Shown piece after piece: positions 57,859 to 64,000 of a DNA stretch of 64,000 bases. The DNA comes from Apiotrichum sp. Y4204 (taxonomy: Eukaryota > Basidiomycota > Tremellomycetes > Trichosporonales > Trichosporonaceae): NCBI GenBank assembly GCA_025531455.1, contig JAMYHL010000049.1, positions 62,001 through 126,000 on the forward strand, written 5' to 3'. Positions within the stretch are counted from its first letter, which is position 1, and each line of letters starts with the position of its first letter. The notes beneath the pieces were generated by a model. That model saw only the letters and a list, made by a program, of their open reading frames with translations, was not told the DNA's origin and searched no databases. The position numbers and the translations under genes are program-made.

Positions 57859-60800
57859 ATGCACACCCAGTCAGGCCTTCAGCGGCCGTCTGGCTCGCCA
57901 GGCTATCGACCTCCTACACTTCCATCGTCGACTTCTCATCTTTCATCTCCACCTCTCCCACCACTACCGCCGCTCGCTACCGCATCTCTAACCTCGGCGC
58001 CGTCGTCGGCAACAGCATCACCCTCCACTTATTCCTCGTCCTCCGCCTCTGCCTCCACTATTCCTCGCTCACAACTTCCACCTCTTGCACCCCCTCCGCA
58101 GTGTCCTCTCCCGCCCCTTCCCAACACACCTCGCCGAATAGCTCGGACCCCAAAGGCGACTCCCGCCTTCCTTGCAGCTAAACAGCGTCAGGCCCGGGAC
58201 GAGCAGTCGCGGCAAAGAGCTAACAAGGTGGAGGAGCTGCACGAGAGCCGCAACAGCTCGCCTCTTGCGCTTGCGACACACGTCGACGACTTGCCGAGTT
58301 TAAAAGACGCCTCAGACAGTGGTGACCCCCACGACGACATAGTGGAAGCAGGCCCGTCTCTCGCCAAGGATCAGCTCTACGCGTCAAGTTCGGCCGCGGC
58401 AGCTGTTTCTACCAGCCCCACACCTGACACACCCCCGCCTGACTCTGGGCCGGCTCCGGCGGGGGTCGACGCGCACCTTTTGGAAGCTGTCTCGAAAGCG
58501 CTTTCACTAGAGCAAAACCGTGGGCTATTTGGTGATGACCGCATGCGACCAAGAGTGGCTCGCGATCCTCGTCTCGTCCCTCTAGCAACATCCGAAAGTC
58601 CTCATTCTAGTCGTCGCGAATCTGTAACCTCAACCGGCTCTGGACAATCGGTACGTTCGGGACGCACATCAGCCAGCACGGCTTCTGCAAGAATGGCCCA
58701 ACGCAAATTATCTCAGGCGCGCAGTCTGGGTATCGATGGTGCGTCACTGTCTCTTTGCTTCCATGCTTCCCGCTGGTCATCTTTATTGCCCATCATTTCC
58801 CTATTTCCGTGACCCTGTCAGCTTCCCGCAAACCCGCAGCATGGGCTCCTATGAGCATGTCTTACGGTGCCATATTGTCTGCCTCCGCAGGTCTCCGTCT
58901 CAAGCAGAGAGCTGCCGAGCCCATGTCGCTCGAAAGTTTCACATGCGCGTAGACAACTGGCCTAGCCCCTTGACTCATGACGATGTCACAGGCGGCGGAG
59001 GAGGGCGACAACCTTGTTTGAAGCGTTTTCACGTTTTATGGTTGTATGTGCGGGGGGCAGGGGCAAGTTCGAGACCACATGAGCAGCTGGGCGTCAGAGT
59101 AGGTTTGCTGGCCATGGTGGCCACGCCTCTGGGCGCCGAAGGGGCATGCGTGTCGAAAGGGTTGGACACCATGCACCACATTGCGCCCTAGAGCGCTGGC
59201 CATGCTTGCCACTTGGTTGGCTGAGAGGGGACGGTGTGGCGCCGGCAATGGCAGTCCGCTGGTCCGACTTGGGCGTGTGTACGGCAACCTTGTGTGATCT
59301 CATGCAATCCATCCATGCACGACAACCCACCCCACACCGCCCACACCGCCCACACCGCCCCGTGCTTCCCGTCCGGCGCTCAGTTTACGGCGCGTGCGGT
59401 CTCGCCCATGCATCGCCCAACTATTCTCTGCCTGCGAGGGCACGCCAGGGAGATGGATGGATCATCGCGTATTTGTGCTGATCTGGTGGCCGCCGGCCGT
59501 TGATGGGTGTGCCGCATGCTGCTTTGGCTGCTCCGCTGGAGCTTTCCCCCTGCCATTCCCTACCCCACACCGACGTGTTACTGCCTGTCCCTGGGCTGGG
59601 CCTGGCTGGGCCTGGCAAAATCCACTGTTTTTCACGTGCCCTGCTCTTTGGCCCTCGCGCCCTCTGGGCTCTGGCGCTCTGGAGCTCTGCGCGCTCTGGC
59701 AACCCGTCATGCGCGCCTTTTGCCCCTAGTAATCCTCTTTTTGCTCTTGCTCTTGCTCTGGTCCCTCTCGCTTGCCCCTGCTGGTGCGGTGCCACCCACC
59801 CACACGTCCCCTCTGCCCCTTCCCACCCCACCGCATCCCATCTCACCTCCCTACCGACCACTCGTCAGCTCTCTTCACGGTTGCATCCACGAGACCCCCT
59901 CAACCCCCCTCCTCCATTGCATTCGCACCCGTTATCGTCGCTGACATTTATCATTGTCCTACACGCTGGCGCTCTCTATCTTTTGGCCACTTGTCTCTTA
60001 ATCATACCTCTTTTCTCGGTCTCTCTCCTTTTGTCCCTCACTTTATATCTTCCACACTGCGACATCGGTCGGTAACCACCCTGTGTCACTCCATCACACA
60101 TCCCCTCCAAACCTGCCCTTTCTCCCATCACACCGGTCCTTCATCTATTCTTTCCTGCAGCCGAAATCAAGGCCGAGGAAGCAGCAGCTGTTCCACCCAA
60201 GCGGCGATCCATTTTTCGCTCTGGGACCACCTCGTCGCCTGATCTATCCACCTTTATCCGTGGAAAGAAACCACCAAAGCAGCAGACCGGCAGCACCAGC
60301 AGCAGCAGCAGCAGCAGCAAGCAACCGACAACAAGTGACAAGAAGTCGGCAGAGCGCAGTGCTAGCGCCGATACCAGTAACGCATCCACCCAGGGAGCTG
60401 CTACACAAGAGCCATTGCAGTCACTCCCAAACCACATGTCCAATTCGACTGCATCTCTTGCAGGGCGAACACGGGAGCGACGGCACGAGCCTTCCCGGAC
60501 CGAGTGGGATCCATACAACAGCGAAACCGCGCGCCAGATGGCAACTATAGTTGAAACCGTGGCTGAACCATCGACACGGGCCCCGTCAATCGACGACAGC
60601 GGATCAACAGCAGCAGTACGTGTCTCAGTTTTGTGACCCCTCTTTGCCCTCTTCCTTTTCCATCCCACATCCCTAATCCCTTGCCCCGTCCCGCATTTCA
60701 CTCAATGAATCGGACCACCCTTTTCCCTCTTTTACTCTTCTTTCACCACCACCTTGCCATTACTGTCCACCATCCTTTCCATCCTCCTTCCCATCCTGCA

Positions 60801-63800
60801 TTATGCTGATCCTCTCAAAGATGGGTCAGCGTCGTTCCAAGGGCAAGGGCATGTTTGGTCGCATGTTTGGAGGAGGCACCTCTTCGAATAAGGATAACAA
60901 CGGGGTATGTGTCCAGCCGCGGCTTTTGTGCCCGCGCCCACTCTTCTGTCCACACTGTGCGCTGACACTTTCAAGTCTTTCACATCCCAGTCCCAGATCA
61001 GCTTGTCGGCCGGACGTTCTAATGTCGACTTGACGGCAGCCCAACCCCAGCCGTCTCCTCAACCGTCATCGACGAGCACCTTTCCATCACCGTCTCCCAA
61101 ATTCACCCCCAACGCCCAGTTTAACTTCGATCAGGGGCCAGCCTCATCAAACGGCGGCAGACCCCCGATCCCTCAACGCCCCTCCTACCCAATAGTGCCA
61201 AAGGAACACCGGTCATCCGTTGCATCGGTGCACTCCAACCAACAGGATGACCCGCAACCACTCCCGCCGCCGCCACCGCCACCCCCACCGCCAGCATCAA
61301 CAAGGCAAGCATCGGGCTCCGTTTCTGGCGACCAACCGCACGCCATTTCTTCAGAGCAGCCACTGCCCCCGCATCCTGGTCGGAGCGAAATCCACGACGC
61401 GCAACGGAGTCGCCCTCCGTCTCGGAGACCGACCGAGGAACAACGCGCGCCCGCTCGCCATGCTGGTTCTTCTTTCACAGACGATGTGACTGGTCTGCTT
61501 GACCGCATTGGCCATCCCGGGGACGGGATGCGTAGAGGGTCTGGCGGCCACCACGACGCCGAGGCCGAGCATCTTCAGGTCAGTCCTGACATGCCTGTTC
61601 GATATGCTCCCCGCACGCCCTCGCCGTACACGGACCGTTCGCCTCCCCTCCACCACGCGAGTGCGTCGCGCAAGAGCACAGCTGATGGCCAAATGGCGGA
61701 CCCACTTCCTGTTCCCGAGATCGCCTCGGCTGCCATGGGCATGGGTATGCCTGCAGCTGGCACCAGCTCTGCCGCCTACGACATGCCGTCCGTCGACTCG
61801 CTGGACCCTCACACCGTTCCAGACCCGCTGGACGCTCCCGACGCACCCCAAGAGGGTGTTCAGCCCGAGGGCGCACATGGCGTATCCAGTCCCCATACGC
61901 CGTCAGAAGACTGGCAGCAGCGGAATGGATCGATGCAGGCTAGCACGTCCCAGATTGCCATCGAGGTGACCTCGTCCCCCGGCCAGTCCACATCCAATCT
62001 GGCGGACTTGGACGCTGACGAGGAACGTGGTCGTCGCCTTGCTGCGGAATTCATAGAACGCGATCAGACCCATGTCACATCAGACCGGGTTGCAGAGTTC
62101 CTCGGTGGTCCCCGTCCCGTCAACAATGCTGCGCTGCGGTATTACATGCAGTACTTCGACATGCGCGGACTCAAACTCGATCAGGCATTCCGCGAGCTCT
62201 GCGCAAAGCTCCACCTCAAGGCCGAGTCGCAGGAAATCGATCGCATCATCGAAGCCTTCTCGGCACGATTCTACGACTGTAATCCCAACACTGTGTTTGG
62301 GACGTCGGGTGTCTTGCACACTGTCACTGCTGCTATGCTCATGCTCAACACCGACCTTCATATCGCCGATCTCCAAAAGCACATGTCGCGCGCTGACTTC
62401 GTGCGGAATGCGATGCGTGCCATCCAGGAGAGCATGCCCGCTGAGCGCGAGGATACTCTCGACGTGACCAACAACGATAGTGGCAGTATACGGAATGTGG
62501 ATGATGTGTCCGCATCTCAGTCTACTACGAGTGTTCGGCTGCGTTCGGCCTCATCTCGGAATGCTTCAGGCACCCTCACGACCGAACTCACTTCGCCGTC
62601 GGCACAGGACCTGCGTTCTCGAGGTGCCAGCTCGACGACGGTCAACTCATTTGCTTACACCAAAGCATGGGAAGTCGACGCCGAGACTGCACTCAAGGAG
62701 ATTTACGCCAACGTTCGCAACGACCGCATCCTCCTGCCCATATCACCGATGCAGGCCGAACACCAATCATCTGCCAGTCTCACTGGATTCAGCAGGGGTG
62801 TCGGTGGTGCTGTGGCCGGGGCCATGGGCATTAAGCGCAACAGCCCATATGGTGCCAGCTCCATGTTCTCAAATTCCGACGGCCGTCTGAGCCCGACCCC
62901 GTCATATGCTCACTCCATTGGAGACCAATACCAGCCGCTTGCACCGGCTCTGGGTTTCGCCGGCAACCTGTCGCACACCGTCATCCGCGAACAGGAAGAT
63001 GACGAGACACAGAGTGTAGGCTCCAAAGTGACCATGGGGTCAATGGAAGAACTCGATGACGACGAGCTCGCCCTCCTCGGGGCACCCTGGGCCAAGGAAG
63101 GCCTACTGCACCGCAAGATTCAGGTCGAGGCTCATGGCAAGAAGCCGCAGAAGAAGGACTGGAAGCAGTACTTTGTGGTCATCCAGAAGGGCGACCTGCA
63201 CATGTTCGTCTTTGGCCAGGGTGGTGGATCAAGTATGGGTGGTGGTGCCGTGGGCGGAGGTAATTGGATGGTGAGTGAAAAGCGGGAAGCCTACCTGGTC
63301 GATCGAACTCTAACCCCTTAGTCCAACGCGAAAACGAGCGGCGAATACAACCTCATGCATGCGATGGCCATGGCCCTCCCTAAGCCAGGGTACTCGGCGA
63401 CGCGTCCTTATTGCTTTACAGTTACGTTCCCCTCTGGCGAGATAAGCGTTTTCCAGGCTGGTACCGAGGAACTCGTCTCGGAATGGGTCGCCACCTGTAA
63501 CTACTGGGCCGCACGCAAGAGTCGCCAGCCCTTGGTCGGCGGGGTCTCAAACATCGAATACGGCTGGACTCGTGTCCTTACCACAGATGATGATGATCGC
63601 CAGGAACGTGCCAGCTTACGCTCGGCACGCTCGCAAATCATGCGCTTGGGAGGCATCAGCCGCTCGAGGCCGCCTCCGTCATCCAACGGCCTGGACAAAA
63701 TCTATATCAACGACTGGAAGCCTCCTCCGCATGCGACCATGCCTTCGAACCTTGACGAGGAGGCGCAGCTCGAGTCGCTGACTGCCTATGTCCAGAGCCT

Positions 63801-64000
63801 CAAGGAGGAGTTGAACCAGCACAAGAGCATCGAGGAATCCATGCTGCGTCTCTACTCGCCTGGGTCGAAGAATGCCACTAAGGCGCGGGAAAACTGGACG
63901 GCCAAGTCGCGGTACATCCATTCCGAGATTTTCAAGTACGAAACGTACGTGGAGGCGCTTCGCAACGCTATCGCCCTTCGTGTCGAGCGCCAGGGAGAAC
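57859..64000 (+). CDS. Sec7-PH Arf guanine nucleotide exchange factor (3' end cut)
   Basis: Exons: 57859-58738, 60161-60615, 60821-60904, 60991-63270, 63322 to beyond the window, giving about 1,459 residues so far. A 45-nt frame-preserving exon at 58891-58935 may be included. The first ~800 residues are Pro/Ser-rich and disordered. A Sec7 domain follows at about residues 815-956 (VAEFLGGPRPVNNAALRYYM, AMLMLNTDLHIADLQKH). A split PH domain begins with LHRKIQVEAHGKKPQKKDWK and continues in the last exon (EYNLMHAMAMAL), then a coiled segment. This order is that of fungal Syt1/Yel1 and animal EFA6 (PSD). These proteins activate Arf GTPases at the plasma membrane or Golgi. The intron at 58739-60160 is 1.4 kb, far longer than others here, so the 5' model is uncertain. 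Confidence 0.82.
59333..59359. repeat. 9-bp tandem repeat CACACCGCC, three copies
   Basis: Three perfect copies within the long first intron of the Sec7-PH gene. No function is apparent. Confidence 0.7.
60292..60319. repeat. AGC trinucleotide repeat in Sec7-PH exon
   Basis: A CAG/AGC repeat that encodes a poly-Ser run in the disordered N-terminal part of the Sec7-PH protein. It preserves frame and is a likely length-variable site. Confidence 0.7.

Overview
This window is nuclear DNA of a fungus, most likely a basidiomycete yeast of the Tremellomycetes (Trichosporonales/Tremellales type). That placement is inferred from overall features, not from a database search. Almost every gene is interrupted by very short introns (often 33-60 nt, GT...AG, with CTAAC/CTGAC branch points just before the acceptor). 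Composition is moderately GC-rich, the gene set is eukaryotic housekeeping, and genes lie on both strands without operons. Exon models were built by hand from splice signals, reading-frame continuity and protein-family motifs; for most of them the total spliced length is an exact multiple of three.

Left part (1-20 kb). A Gly/Met-rich protein of unknown function lies at the edge. About 5 kb with little supported coding follows, holding one doubtful 44-residue spliced ORF. Then come an Aurora kinase, the GTPase DRG1/Rbg1, a mitochondrial PPR-like protein, a small membrane protein, proteasome subunit alpha-4, a four-helix MARVEL-type membrane protein, the Rab geranylgeranyltransferase beta subunit (Bet2), a tRNA with CAU anticodon, and a WLM metalloprotease of the Wss1 family (DNA-protein crosslink repair).

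Middle part (20-45 kb). A 2,837-residue bridge-like lipid-transfer protein of the Fmp27/Hobbit/SABRE (BLTP2) family fills 8.7 kb. It is followed by a short-chain dehydrogenase, two divergently transcribed kinase-like/fungal-specific genes, a 60-residue Cys-rich protein, the TRAPPII subunit Trs120, and the 19-exon SMC5 gene, which is convergent with Trs120.

Right part (45-64 kb). Ribosomal protein eS28 has a coding first exon consisting of the ATG alone. A 2.1 kb gene-poor stretch with a 24-nt poly-G run follows, then a coilin-like protein (ubiquitin-like N-terminus, Ser/acidic linker, Tudor-like C-terminus), a SET-domain histone methyltransferase with six AT-hook-like motifs, a 4.1 kb stretch without a supported gene, and a Sec7-PH Arf exchange factor that runs off the right edge.

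The genes do not form a single pathway. They cover chromosome segregation and repair (Aurora, SMC5, Wss1), membrane traffic (Bet2, Trs120, Sec7-PH, Fmp27), protein turnover and translation (alpha-4, eS28, DRG1), and nuclear organisation (coilin, SET protein). I found no mobile element, CRISPR array or secondary-metabolite cluster. The points most worth a second look are the coilin-like protein in a fungus, the divergent pair of kinase-like genes, the unresolved short minus-strand candidate near 46.2-46.7 kb, and the long first intron with a possible 45-nt cassette exon in the Sec7-PH gene.
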